Positions 44,700-53,409 of a stretch of DNA of 64,000 nt are shown piece after piece (within the stretch, counting starts at the first letter, position 1; the number at the start of each line of letters is the position of its first letter). The notes beneath the pieces are model-generated. The model was not told where the DNA came from and did no database searches. It was given only the letters and a program-made list of their open reading frames with translations. This DNA comes from Streptomyces rhizosphaerihabitans. GTDB taxonomy: Bacteria; Actinomycetota; Actinomycetes; Streptomycetales; Streptomycetaceae. The stretch is taken from NCBI RefSeq assembly GCF_025399795.1, contig NZ_JAODTZ010000012.1:1-64000 (forward strand), in the 5' to 3' direction. The translations under genes and the position numbers were made by a program.

Positions 44700-47258
44700 A
44701 TGTCGATGTCGTCCTACGGTTTCGGCTCGTCCGACCCCTTCGGTGACCTGCTGAACCGCTTCTTCGGGATGTCACCCGCGTCGTCTCCCCCGGCGGTGCA
44801 GCGGGTGCCCATCGGGCGACTGCTGACAGAGTCCTCGCAGGAACTTCTCAACCTGGCCGTGCAGCGGACCCTGCAGGACGGGTCCTCCGATCTCGACACG
44901 GAGCACCTGCTGTGGGCCGCCACCAAAGTGGAACCCGCGCGCTCGCTGCTGGTCCGCGCGGAGGTGGATCCCGACGCCCTCGCGGCCCAGCTGGCCGAGG
45001 TGCTTCCCCGGGAGAGCAGCGAACCGTCCTCGGAACCGGGACTCACCCCGGCGGCCAAGCGGACCCTCGCCGCCGCGTACGCCCGCTCGCAGGCGGCCGG
45101 AGTGTCCTACATCGGTCCTGAGCACATTCTCGGCGCCCTGCTGGGCGACGCCGACACCGGTGCCGCCCAGCTGCTGCGCGCCGACGGGCAGGACGCGCAG
45201 AAGCTGGCGGGCCTCACGGAACGGGCGGCCCGCCCGGACAACCGTCCCGCCGAGCCCGAAAAGCCCGCCACGACCCTGGACGAGTTCGGCCGGGACCTGA
45301 CGGAAGAGGCGAAGGCCGGGCGGCTCGACCCGGTCGTCGGCCGGGCCGAGCAGATCGAGCAGACCATCGAGATCCTCTCGCGACGGTCCAAGAACAACCC
45401 CGTGCTCATCGGTGAGCCGGGAGTAGGCAAGACCGCGATCGTCGAGGGACTCGCGCAGCGCATCGTTTCCGGTGACGTCCCCGACACCCTGAAGGGCAAG
45501 CGGGTGGTCTCGCTCGATCTGTCCGGCATGGTGGCGGGTGCCCAGTACCGCGGGCAGTTCGAGGAGCGGCTGAAGAAGGTCATCGAGGACGTCCAGGCCT
45601 CGGACGGAGAGGTCATCCTCTTCATCGACGAACTGCACACGGTCGTCGGCGCGGGCGCGACGGGCGAGGGCTCGATGGACGCCGGCAACATGCTCAAACC
45701 CGCTCTCGCCCGCGGAGAACTGCACGTGGTGGGGGCGACGACCATCGACGAGTACCGCAAGTACGTCGAGAAGGACGCCGCGCTCGAACGGCGCTTCCAG
45801 CCGGTGCTGGTTCCGGAGCCGACGGTCGAGGAGACCGTACAGATCCTGGAAGGTCTGCGCGACGCGTACGAGGCGCACCACCAGGTCCGTTTCGCCGACG
45901 GTGCCCTGGCCGCCGCGGCGGAACTGTCCGACCGGTACATCAGCGACCGGTTCCTGCCCGACAAGGCGATCGACGTGATGGACCAGGCGGGCGCTCGGGT
46001 GCGGCTGCGCGGCGCCTCGCGCTCGACCGAGGTCGCCGAGCGCGAGGACCGCATCGCGAAACTGCGCCGGGAACGCGATCAGGCCGTCGCCGCCGAGGAC
46101 TTCGAGAGAGCGGGACAGCTGAAGGGGCGGATCGCCGAGGCGGAGGGCGAGCTCGCGGGCATCGAGGAGCGGCGCGCCGGTGTCGTCTCCGTGACCGCCC
46201 GCGACATCGCGGACATCGTCTCCCGGCGCACCGGCATCCCGGTGTCCCAACTCACCGCCAGCGAGAAGGAGAAGCTCCTCAGACTGGAGGAGGAGATGCA
46301 CGCCCGGATCGTCGGCCAGGACGAGGCGGTCACCGCCGTCTCGCAGGCGGTACGCCGCAACAGGGCCGGCATGGGCGACCCGAACCGTCCCGTGGGTTCC
46401 TTCCTCTTCCTCGGTCCCACCGGCGTGGGCAAGACGGAGCTGGCCAAGACCCTCGCGGAGCTGCTGTTCGGCGACGAGAACCGCATGATCCGCTTCGACA
46501 TGAGCGAGTTCCAGGAGAAGCACACGGTCGCCCGTCTCGTCGGAGCGCCTCCGGGATACGTCGGTTACGACGAAGCGGGCCAGCTCACCGAGAAGGTCCG
46601 AAGGCAGCCGTACAGCGTCGTGCTGTTCGACGAGGTGGAGAAGGCGCACCCCGACGTCTTCAACACGCTGCTCCAGATCCTCGACGACGGTCGGCTCACG
46701 GACGGCCAGGGCCGCACCGTCGACTTCCGGCACTGCGTCGTGATCATGACGTCCAACATCGGCGCGCATCGCATCCTGGACCACAAGGGGGATGTGTCCG
46801 ACCTCAAGGACGCCTTGATGGGCGAGCTGCGGACCCGCTTCCTGCCCGAGTTCCTGAACCGTATCGACGACATCATCATCTTCCACAGCCTGAACGAGGG
46901 CGATCTGGCGCAGATCGTCGAGCATCTGCTCGGCCGGAGCGAACGCCGGGTGCACGCGCAGGGCATGAAGCTGGAGGTGACGGAGGCGGCCAAGAAGCTG
47001 CTGATCACCCACGGTCACCAACCGGAGTTCGGCGCACGCCCGTTGAGGCGCACGATCCAGACGGAACTCGACAACAGGATCGCGGAGCTCCTGCTCGGTG
47101 GCGAGGCCGAACCCGGCGACACCATCGTCGCCGACGACCGGGACGGCTCCGTCCACTGCACCGTGCGCAAGGCCGCCCCGGGCGACGACGCCCCGGGCGA
47201 CGGCACGAAGGCGGAACGGGGAGGCGGGAAGCCCGCCGACGCCACGCAGAACGAGTGA
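44700..47258 (+). CDS. Clp-family AAA+ unfoldase/disaggregase
   Basis: 852 residues. Two ClpN repeats (about 35-170), first ATPase ring with GEPGVGKT (about 238) and [12 protein letters not shown], a short UVR-bearing middle domain ([32 protein letters not shown], about 446-484), and second ATPase ring with GPTGVGKT (about 571). The short middle domain is ClpC-like, but the segment after [13 protein letters not shown] lacks the LGF/IGF tripeptide that docks ClpC or ClpX onto ClpP. That suggests a chaperone or disaggregase working without ClpP, as ClpB does. GGGAG precedes ATG 44700. It follows the encapsulin/DyP pair and lies in a stress island. Confidence 0.9.
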   Translation: MSMSSYGFGSSDPFGDLLNRFFGMSPASSPPAVQRVPIGRLLTESSQELLNLAVQRTLQDGSSDLDTEHLLWAATKVEPARSLLVRAEVDPDALAAQLAEVLPRESSEPSSEPGLTPAAKRTLAAAYARSQAAGVSYIGPEHILGALLGDADTGAAQLLRADGQDAQKLAGLTERAARPDNRPAEPEKPATTLDEFGRDLTEEAKAGRLDPVVGRAEQIEQTIEILSRRSKNNPVLIGEPGVGKTAIVEGLAQRIVSGDVPDTLKGKRVVSLDLSGMVAGAQYRGQFEERLKKVIEDVQASDGEVILFIDELHTVVGAGATGEGSMDAGNMLKPALARGELHVVGATTIDEYRKYVEKDAALERRFQPVLVPEPTVEETVQILEGLRDAYEAHHQVRFADGALAAAAELSDRYISDRFLPDKAIDVMDQAGARVRLRGASRSTEVAEREDRIAKLRRERDQAVAAEDFERAGQLKGRIAEAEGELAGIEERRAGVVSVTARDIADIVSRRTGIPVSQLTASEKEKLLRLEEEMHARIVGQDEAVTAVSQAVRRNRAGMGDPNRPVGSFLFLGPTGVGKTELAKTLAELLFGDENRMIRFDMSEFQEKHTVARLVGAPPGYVGYDEAGQLTEKVRRQPYSVVLFDEVEKAHPDVFNTLLQILDDGRLTDGQGRTVDFRHCVVIMTSNIGAHRILDHKGDVSDLKDALMGELRTRFLPEFLNRIDDIIIFHSLNEGDLAQIVEHLLGRSERRVHAQGMKLEVTEAAKKLLITHGHQPEFGARPLRRTIQTELDNRIAELLLGGEAEPGDTIVADDRDGSVHCTVRKAAPGDDAPGDGTKAERGGGKPADATQNE

Positions 47259-47352
47259 CCAACGCACGACGAAGGACGGGACGGAGGACTCCTGCACACC
47301 GAAGACGTACCCGGGCGCGTGAACGCCGGGTAGTCGTTTGAGGAGGCTGCGC

Positions 47353-47631
47353 ATGACGCACCACAAGTCCAACCAGGCTGTCGAAGGCGATCCGGAGCAC
47401 GCCCACAACAGGGGAATGCCGCTGCGGTCCGACGATGACGAACTCCACGCACGTACGGTCCGTGAGCGGCGGGAAGCCGGTCTGCTGGGCGGTCCCATGG
47501 ACGACCCCGAAGCCGCGTACAGGCGAGAGCGTGTGGAGATCGATCTCGAGGTGGGCGCCGGTCGGATCCCGACGGGCAACTTCACCCGGCGGGCCCGGAA
47601 CCCCTACCCGCCCTCCAGCTACGAGGAATGA
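47353..47631 (+). CDS. Small highly charged hypothetical protein
   Basis: 92 residues from ATG 47353, preceded by a perfect AGGAGG six bases upstream. Sequence is hydrophilic and charge-rich: MTHHKSNQAVEGDPEHAHNRG...RSDDDELHARTVRERREAGLLG...AAYRRERVEIDLEVGAGRIPTGNF. No signal, membrane segment or Cys. I do not recognise the family. Placement 94 bases after the Clp gene suggests it belongs to the same stress island. Confidence 0.7.
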   Translation: MTHHKSNQAVEGDPEHAHNRGMPLRSDDDELHARTVRERREAGLLGGPMDDPEAAYRRERVEIDLEVGAGRIPTGNFTRRARNPYPPSSYEE

Positions 47632-47634
47632 ATT

Positions 47635-47673
47635 CACCGCAAGACCCACATCACCGCAAGACCCACATCACCG
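47635..47673. repeat. 17-bp direct repeat
   Basis: CACCGCAAGACCCACAT occurs twice head to tail (47635-47651 and 47652-47668), followed by a third partial CACCG, just after the stop of the small charged gene. Confidence 0.85.
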
Positions 47674-47676
47674 TAC

Positions 47677-47706
47677 CGAGGGGCGCGTTCACGGGCGCGC
47701 CCCTCG
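47677..47706. terminator. Perfect hairpin terminator
   Basis: CGAGGGGCGCG (47677-47687) and CGCGCCCCTCG (47696-47706) form a perfect 11-bp stem with an eight-base loop, between the small charged gene and the converging Gre-family gene. A shared terminator is likely. Confidence 0.75.
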
Positions 47707-47829
47707 ATTCAGGGAAGGCCCTCGGCCGGGCGGCCGGACTCGCGCCCCGGACCCCGCCCTCGGCAACTCGGTCGCGCCCGCAGGGCAGTTGGCTCGCTGA
47801 GCGGCGGACTCGATCAGCGGCGCGTCCGA

Positions 47830-48312
47830 TCAGCCGCTGTCGTCGGGCGACTGGCCCAGGGAGACCACCACCGCGCTCTCCGGTCCGTCGGGTGCCTGGA
47901 AACTCACGGTGTCTCCCGCCCTGTGGCCGAGGAGAGCACGTCCGAGCGGGCTGTCGGCCGTGACGAGCGTCCGGTCCGACACCACGGCGGTTTCGCCGAT
48001 TTGAACGGTGTCCGTCGTGCCGTCCGTGAACCGGACGGTGACCGTGCTGCCCACGCCGACCAGGTCGGTGGGCGGCGGACCCGCCACCTCCGCCTGACGG
48101 AGCCGCGTGGTGATGTCGGAGATCCGGTCGTCCAGACGCCGGAGGTCGTCGGCGCGCTGCAACTCGTCCGCTTCGTCGGCACGGTCGCCCACCTGCGCGT
48201 CGGAGTCCCGCAGGGTCGCCGCGACCGTGGCGCGCTCGGCGTGGAGGTCGGTGAGTTCCTGCTCCAGAGAGTGCCGGGCAGCCTCGCTGATCGGTGCTGG
48301 TTCGCTGGGCAT
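47830..48312 (-). CDS. GreA/GreB-family transcription elongation factor-like protein
   Basis: 160 residues from ATG 48312 (GAGGAG upstream). An N-terminal coiled coil (ISEAARHSLEQELTDLHAERATVAATLRDSDAQVGDRADEADELQRADDLRRLDDRISDITTRLRQAEV) and a C-terminal FKBP-like domain with the family hallmark VTADSPLGRALLGHRAGDTVSF. Gre factors enter the RNA polymerase secondary channel and stimulate cleavage of backtracked RNA. The acidic coil tip (DRADEADELQRADD) resembles the active tip, so it may act on polymerase. It is probably a paralogue of a main GreA elsewhere. Confidence 0.85.
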   Translation of the reverse strand: MPSEPAPISEAARHSLEQELTDLHAERATVAATLRDSDAQVGDRADEADELQRADDLRRLDDRISDITTRLRQAEVAGPPPTDLVGVGSTVTVRFTDGTTDTVQIGETAVVSDRTLVTADSPLGRALLGHRAGDTVSFQAPDGPESAVVVSLGQSPDDSG

Positions 48313-48491
48313 GCCTACTCCTCGGGTGCCGAAAGCTGAGTCGTATCGGAGCAGTATCAGCATATCCATCCATTTCGATTCGCCATTGAGTCGAATCGCG
48401 ACGATATGTGATGTATGGAATCGTGGGTCCCTGGAGCTCAGGACGCTTCCTGATGCGCTTCCTGATGTCCTGCGAGTTGAGGGAGGTCCGC

Positions 48492-48569
48492 ATGTCCTCG
48501 AAGCGACGCCGGAAGAAGAAGAGCCGCCGCAAGCACGCCGCGAACCACGGGAAACGACCCCAGTCCTAG
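48492..48569 (+). CDS. bL37-like ribosomal microprotein (25 residues)
   Basis: A 25-codon gene read directly from the DNA. ATG 48492 follows GGGAGG six bases upstream and the frame closes with TAG at 48567. The product is extremely basic: MSSKRRRKKKSRRKHAA followed by NHGKRPQS. The NHGKRP ending and K/R-rich body match bL37, the small 50S protein first seen in mycobacterial ribosome structures; the actinobacterial form is about 24 residues. Five bases separate its stop from the proposed start of the molybdopterin oxidoreductase, so the two are probably co-translated. It may be a second copy alongside a housekeeping one. Confidence 0.75.
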   Translation: MSSKRRRKKKSRRKHAANHGKRPQS

Positions 48570-48574
48570 GCCCG

Positions 48575-50923
48575 GTGAGACTCTTGAACGCATCCCGGAA
48601 CGGCCAGGAGGACGGGCTCGAGCCCCATGTCGGGCCCGAGCCCCGGGGTGAACCGGAATTCCGTCCGTACCATCACCCGGCCGCCGGCTGGGGTGCGGCC
48701 AAGAGCGTGGGACAGTTCCTCGTACGCGAACGTGCCCTCGTGGACGGCCCGCGGGCGATCATGCGCATGAACCACGAGAACACGGGCTTCGACTGTCCCG
48801 GATGCGCGTGGCCCGACGACACCAAGGGCCTGCACCTGGACATCTGCGAGAACGGCATCAAGCACGTCACCTGGGAGATGACGAACAAGCGGGTCGGCCG
48901 TGAGTTCTTCGCAGCCCACTCGGTGACCGAGCTGTTCGGCTGGAGCGACTACGACCTGGAGGACCAGGGGCGGCTGACCGAACCCATGGTCTACGACCCG
49001 GAGTCGGACCACTACGTGCCGATCGGCTGGCACGACGCGTTCGAACTGGCCGGCCGCACCCTGCGGGAACTGGACGATCCGAACCGGGCCTCGTTCTACA
49101 CCTCCGGCCGTCTCGGCAACGAGGCCACCTTCCTCTACCAGTTGATGGCCCGCGAGCTGGGCACCAACAACCTGCCCGACTGCTCGAACATGTGCCACGA
49201 GGCCAGCGGCCGCGCTCTCCAGGCCTCGCTCGGCACCGGCAAGGGGACCGCCGATCTCAAGGACTGGGAGACCACCGACGCCCTGTTCATCATGGGCGTC
49301 AACGCGGCCTCCAACGCTCCCAGGATGCTCACCGCCCTGGCCGAGGCCTACCACCGCGGCGCCCAGATCGTGCACATCAACCCGCTGGTCGAGGCGGCCG
49401 CCACCCGCACCATCGTTCCGCACGACTTCACGGACATGGCCGTCCTCAAGTCCACCCGGACCAGCACCCTGAACCTCCAGCCACGCATCGGCGGGGACAT
49501 GGCACTCCTGCGCGGCATGGCCAAGGCGATCCTGGAGCAGTCGAGCACCGACCCCAAGGCCCTGGACCAGGAGTTCATCGACCGCCACACGGCGTACTTC
49601 GACAAATACCGCGCGGTGTGCGAGGCCACCTCCTGGGACGAGATCGAGCGCCAGTCCGGGATCGACCGGGACGGCATCCTCAAGGCGGCGCGGGTGTACC
49701 GCGAAGCCGACCGCTCCATCATCAGCTGGTGTCTCGGTGTCAGCCAGCACGAACACGGCGTCGACACCGTACGGGAGATCGTCAACCTCCTTCTGCTGCG
49801 CGGCAATCTGGGCCGGGAAGGCGCCGGTCCTTCACCGGTGCGCGGCCACAGCAACGTCCAGGGCAACCGGACGTGCGGCATCGACCACCGGCCGAGCGAG
49901 GAGTTCCTGGACCGGCTGGCCGAAGTGTGCAGGATCGACCCGCCCCGCGAGCACGGCATGGACACCGTGGCCACCATCCGGGCCATGCACCGCGGCGACG
50001 TGAAGGTGTTCGTCGGCATGGGCGGCAACTTCGCCCTCGCCGCGCCCGACACCCCGTACACCTACGCGGCACTGCGCAACTGCGATCTCACGGTCCAGGT
50101 GAGCACCAAGCTCAACCGCAGTCACCTCGTGCACGGCCGCCGGGCGCTCATTCTCCCGTGCCTGGGCCGCACCGAGAAGGACCACCAGCGAGCCGGTGTC
50201 CAGAGCACGTCGGTCGAGGACTCGATGAGCATGGTCCACCTGTCCGTCGGCATGAAGCGCCCCGCCTCGAAGCACCTGCTGTCCGAGCCCGCGATCATCG
50301 CCGGAATGGCCCGCGCCGCCCTTCCGGACAGCGAGACTCCGTGGGAGTGGTACATCGAGGACTACGACCGCATCCGCGACACGATGGCGCGGGCCCTCGA
50401 CGGGTTCGAGGACTGCAACCGCCGCGTGCGCCTGCCGCTCGGCTTCCGCATCAAGCAGCCCGCCCGCGAGCTGGTCTTCCTCACTGCGTCGGGCCAGGCC
50501 GAGTTCTCCGCGGCCCCCCTGCCCGACGTGGTCCCAGCCCCCGGCACCCTGGCGCTCGGCACCATGCGCTCCCACGACCAGTGGAACACGACGATCTACT
50601 CGGACAACGACCGCTACCGGGGCGTCAAGAACCTGCGCACGCTCGTCTTCATGAACGAGGACGACATGCGGGAACGCGGCATCTCCGAGTTCACCCCTGT
50701 CGACATCGTCAGCACCGCCAAGGACGGCAGCCACCGCAATCTCGACGGCTATCTGGCCATCCCCTACGACATCCCCCGCGGCTGTGCGGCCGGCTACATG
50801 CCGGAGATGAACGTACTCTGCGCGATCGGCGACTACAGCGTCCAGAGCGACCAGCCCCTGATGAAACACGTCAAGGTCACCATCACGCCGGCCGCCGCCG
50901 ACCAGGTGGACAACGCCCGATAG
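48575..50923 (+). CDS. FdhF/YdeP-type molybdopterin oxidoreductase
   Basis: About 782 residues. Family markers: FDCPGCAWPDD and ICENGIKHV (metal-binding Cys near the N-terminus), FYTSGRLGNEATFLYQLMARELGTNNLPDCSNMCHEASG (Cys in NMCHE, likely Mo ligand), RSIISWCLGVSQHEHGVDTVREIVNLLLLRGNLGREGAGPSPVRGHSNVQGNRT and the C-terminal molydop-binding domain (YRGVKNLRTLVFMNEDDMRERGI). YdeP-type enzymes are linked to acid resistance and formate metabolism, but substrates are not established. The start is uncertain: GTG 48575 or TTG 48584, both weak, so translation may depend on coupling to the bL37-like gene upstream. Confidence 0.85.
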   Translation: MRLLNASRNGQEDGLEPHVGPEPRGEPEFRPYHHPAAGWGAAKSVGQFLVRERALVDGPRAIMRMNHENTGFDCPGCAWPDDTKGLHLDICENGIKHVTWEMTNKRVGREFFAAHSVTELFGWSDYDLEDQGRLTEPMVYDPESDHYVPIGWHDAFELAGRTLRELDDPNRASFYTSGRLGNEATFLYQLMARELGTNNLPDCSNMCHEASGRALQASLGTGKGTADLKDWETTDALFIMGVNAASNAPRMLTALAEAYHRGAQIVHINPLVEAAATRTIVPHDFTDMAVLKSTRTSTLNLQPRIGGDMALLRGMAKAILEQSSTDPKALDQEFIDRHTAYFDKYRAVCEATSWDEIERQSGIDRDGILKAARVYREADRSIISWCLGVSQHEHGVDTVREIVNLLLLRGNLGREGAGPSPVRGHSNVQGNRTCGIDHRPSEEFLDRLAEVCRIDPPREHGMDTVATIRAMHRGDVKVFVGMGGNFALAAPDTPYTYAALRNCDLTVQVSTKLNRSHLVHGRRALILPCLGRTEKDHQRAGVQSTSVEDSMSMVHLSVGMKRPASKHLLSEPAIIAGMARAALPDSETPWEWYIEDYDRIRDTMARALDGFEDCNRRVRLPLGFRIKQPARELVFLTASGQAEFSAAPLPDVVPAPGTLALGTMRSHDQWNTTIYSDNDRYRGVKNLRTLVFMNEDDMRERGISEFTPVDIVSTAKDGSHRNLDGYLAIPYDIPRGCAAGYMPEMNVLCAIGDYSVQSDQPLMKHVKVTITPAAADQVDNAR

Positions 50924-51250
50924 CCGGCTCGGTCGCCTCCACCACCCACCGGACGGCTGTCCCGCCAGGTGGCTGTCCCGCCTGACGGCCGTCGGCGTCG
51001 TGTGCCCGAAAATGACCTCTTTGCCGCCGACCGGCCGGCACTCCGTGAGGCGAAGGGCATCGTCGATCTTTATCGCCGTACCCACATTGGCGGGGTATCG
51101 ACATTGACAACAGTGGCCACTAAGCTGCACTTCCGATCAGAATCGCAGGTATTCCGTCATCTGGCCAGCGCAACCCCAGGCACGGTGTGGTAATGGATCA
51201 CCGCTACCTGGCGGCACGGAGGCGTCGGCCGCTCCGGAGGGGGACCGAGC
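50924..51250. other. Region upstream of the 51-64 kb cluster
   Basis: 327 bases before the P-loop kinase. It contains a TTGACA at 51104-51109 with TAAGCT only 11 bases later, so no standard promoter can be drawn. GC is lower than in the flanking genes. The one long open frame (50969-51193) has weak codon bias and no ribosome site. ACCTGGCGG at about 51207 resembles the ACCTG motifs seen at 56.9 kb. Confidence 0.5.
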
Positions 51251-52090
51251 TTGACTGCTGGGGTGTACTTCTCATTCATCGGGATAGACGGCGTCGGGAA
51301 ATCGACCTTCGCCGGCCTGTTGCACAGCGCATTGACCGCGAATGGCCACGACGCGCGCTTGGTGAGTTGGCGCAGTGAACTCACCGACCAACCCTGGCGT
51401 TCCACCCGCACCGTTCAACAGGAATTATGGGTCGAGTCATTCCGTATGATGCATCTCGGCATGGGAGCCGACTTCCAGCCGCCGGCCGACTTCAGTACCT
51501 TTCAGCAGGAAGACTGGGAATCCCGATTCGGCTCCGCGTCCATTACGGAGCGACGCGCCGCCGGCCCTCTGGCGGCCGCCTGGCTCGAATGGTCGGGCTA
51601 CACCGTACTGCGCCACGAATCGATCAGACCACTGCTGGCCCGGGGAATAACGGTAATTGAGGACAGCTCAAGTCTGAAAATGGCTTACAAGGCCATTCAG
51701 CACGCCCGCACCCTGAACGACGACCCGGACATGGCTCAGGAAATCGACCGAGCCGAAGAGTCGCTGCTGACCCTGTTCCGTACATACCCGCCCGATGTCC
51801 CGGTCATCGTCTCCGGACCTGTCGATGTCGCCTTCAAATGGCGCACGGAACAGGACGGCACTCTCGGGGTACTGGAAGACATGTCGCCGGTCGGCGGCGC
51901 CCGCGGATGGCCGGGATTCCTTGAGCACCAGAGCGCCTCCGACCAGTTCTTCCGCAAGGTCGCCGCGGACTGGGGCTGGCCGCTCTTCGAGGTGACGGAC
52001 GCGGACCCGGCCGTCAATTTCCCCGCTCTGCTCGCGGGCCTGCGCGAAGTCCCGGCGGCCGCCGGGCTGCTCGACGGGTATCCGTCATGA
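51251..52090 (+). CDS. Thymidylate-kinase-like P-loop kinase
   Basis: 279 residues from TTG 51251, with GGAGGGGG nine bases upstream. The P-loop is FSFIGIDGVGKSTFAGLL (residues 8-25), close to thymidylate kinase (G-x-D-G-x-G-K-S/T). Further kinase features: VIEDSSSLKMAY (Walker B-like Asp) and a late Arg-containing lid-like segment. The TMP-specific D-R-Y/H motif is not obvious, so the acceptor is probably not dTMP. GC3 is lower than in housekeeping genes, as for a newly acquired cluster. Its TGA overlaps the next ATG (ATGA), starting a three-gene operon. Confidence 0.78.
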   Translation: MTAGVYFSFIGIDGVGKSTFAGLLHSALTANGHDARLVSWRSELTDQPWRSTRTVQQELWVESFRMMHLGMGADFQPPADFSTFQQEDWESRFGSASITERRAAGPLAAAWLEWSGYTVLRHESIRPLLARGITVIEDSSSLKMAYKAIQHARTLNDDPDMAQEIDRAEESLLTLFRTYPPDVPVIVSGPVDVAFKWRTEQDGTLGVLEDMSPVGGARGWPGFLEHQSASDQFFRKVAADWGWPLFEVTDADPAVNFPALLAGLREVPAAAGLLDGYPS

Positions 52091-53409
52091 CGCCCGACAG
52101 CGAGACCCGGGCGATCCTGGCTCTGGCGCATGTCGCGCCCCGTATCCCCCGGGCAGACGCCGTCGATGCCGTACTCCGCGACGAGAAGAGGGCCCTCTCG
52201 GTCCTCCGCGCCAACCAGGTGCTGAGTTACGGCGCCGCCCAGCTCGCCGAGTCCGGGCGGGCACCGACCGGGTCGGTCATCCTGTCTGCGGCGGCCGCCA
52301 AGCGCAAGGAACGCGCTCAACTGGACGAACTGTGGTCGCAGATCGGCGAAGCGGTCGCCGAGGCCGGTGTTCCGGTCGCCGGGATCAAAGGCCGGGCGGC
52401 CATGTCGCTCTATGAGGAGCCGGCCCTCCGGGACATGTCCGACGTCGATCTGCTGGTCGGCAGCGTGGATGACGCGATGGCGTTGGTCGAGGTGCTGCGC
52501 GCCCGCGGCTTCGAGTGGTGGGAGAACGAGCTTCCCTGGGTGAAACGCGACCGGTCGACCGGAAGGATCTACGGCCAGGCGCCCTTGGATCTGGTCCGCG
52601 GTACCGAACGGCTCGGGGTCGACCTGCACTTCTCCGGCTATTCCGTCCGGCACTGCCGATTCCTGCCGCTCGACGTGACCGAACCGGGTCTCAACCGGTG
52701 GACGCCCTTGGAGAATCTGCCGCTGCTGGTCGGCAACGCGGCGGGCGACTTCCTGATCCGGCAGAAGGACGTCAATGACATTGCGCTGATGCTGGAGCAG
52801 CCCGGCTGGGAGTGGGGCAGTGCTCTCCATCGCATCCGGCACGTCGGACTCGGGCCTTTCTGGAATGCCCTCCTGGAGGCGACGGCGCACACCTCCCGTC
52901 TTTCCGGCGAAGCCGCCCGGCGCGCCGGTACGCTCGCCCTGCCCGGTGTGCCCCGAGAATCTCCGCCCTTCGCGGTCCCCAGCGCCCGCAGGAGGGTCCG
53001 CGGTACCGTGATCGACGCCTATCGCAGTGCTGACGGACCGTTGGCAGGGATGAAACTGGCGGCGGCTTCCTACCGTTACTACCGGCGGCCGCTACGGCTC
53101 ACCGCCGAACGGTCGTGCACGCACGACGCCGAAGCAGCCGCCCCCGTGCGGCATCTGCGCAACGATGTATGCGTGCGGCTCGTACCCCTGGACATGGTGC
53201 ATGGCCTCGCCCCGGCATCCCCGCCCCCACCGGAGGAGACCGGCAAACCGGAGAGCTCGTCCGTCCAGGGAAGCACTCGACTGCGTGAACTCGTGGTCTC
53301 CGGGCACAGTTTCGCCCAGCTCAACGGTGAGTTGTTCGCCACGACGGTGCACTACGACATCTGCCCTGTCCAGCGCGACGTCGCAGCGGGCGACCTGGGG
53401 CGGGACTGA
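52087..53409 (+). CDS. NTP_transf_5-type nucleotidyltransferase
   Basis: 440 residues. The nucleotidyltransferase core lies at about residues 95-125: VAGIKGRAAMSLYEEPALRDMSDVDLLV, whose KG, Y and D-x-D (Asp119 and Asp121) match the uncharacterised NTP_transf_5 family. Such proteins occur in peptide-derived natural product clusters (for example, some lasso peptide loci) and are thought to nucleotidylate an intermediate. A helical C-terminal region follows, and the final 60 residues resemble a small recognition domain (LRNDVCVRLVPLDMVHGL). It overlaps the kinase stop and the next start (TGATG), so all three are coupled. Confidence 0.78.
   Translation: MTPDSETRAILALAHVAPRIPRADAVDAVLRDEKRALSVLRANQVLSYGAAQLAESGRAPTGSVILSAAAAKRKERAQLDELWSQIGEAVAEAGVPVAGIKGRAAMSLYEEPALRDMSDVDLLVGSVDDAMALVEVLRARGFEWWENELPWVKRDRSTGRIYGQAPLDLVRGTERLGVDLHFSGYSVRHCRFLPLDVTEPGLNRWTPLENLPLLVGNAAGDFLIRQKDVNDIALMLEQPGWEWGSALHRIRHVGLGPFWNALLEATAHTSRLSGEAARRAGTLALPGVPRESPPFAVPSARRRVRGTVIDAYRSADGPLAGMKLAAASYRYYRRPLRLTAERSCTHDAEAAAPVRHLRNDVCVRLVPLDMVHGLAPASPPPPEETGKPESSSVQGSTRLRELVVSGHSFAQLNGELFATTVHYDICPVQRDVAAGDLGRD

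Noticed and set aside
44772..47585. A 937-codon frame opposite the Clp gene
   Set aside because: Shadow of a gene with clear Walker motifs on the plus strand.
50969..51193. A 74-codon open frame just upstream of the cluster that could encode a precursor peptide
   Set aside because: Third-position GC is only about 62 percent, far below real genes here; there is no ribosome site before its GTG, and a TTGACA-like element lies inside it. It behaves like promoter DNA.
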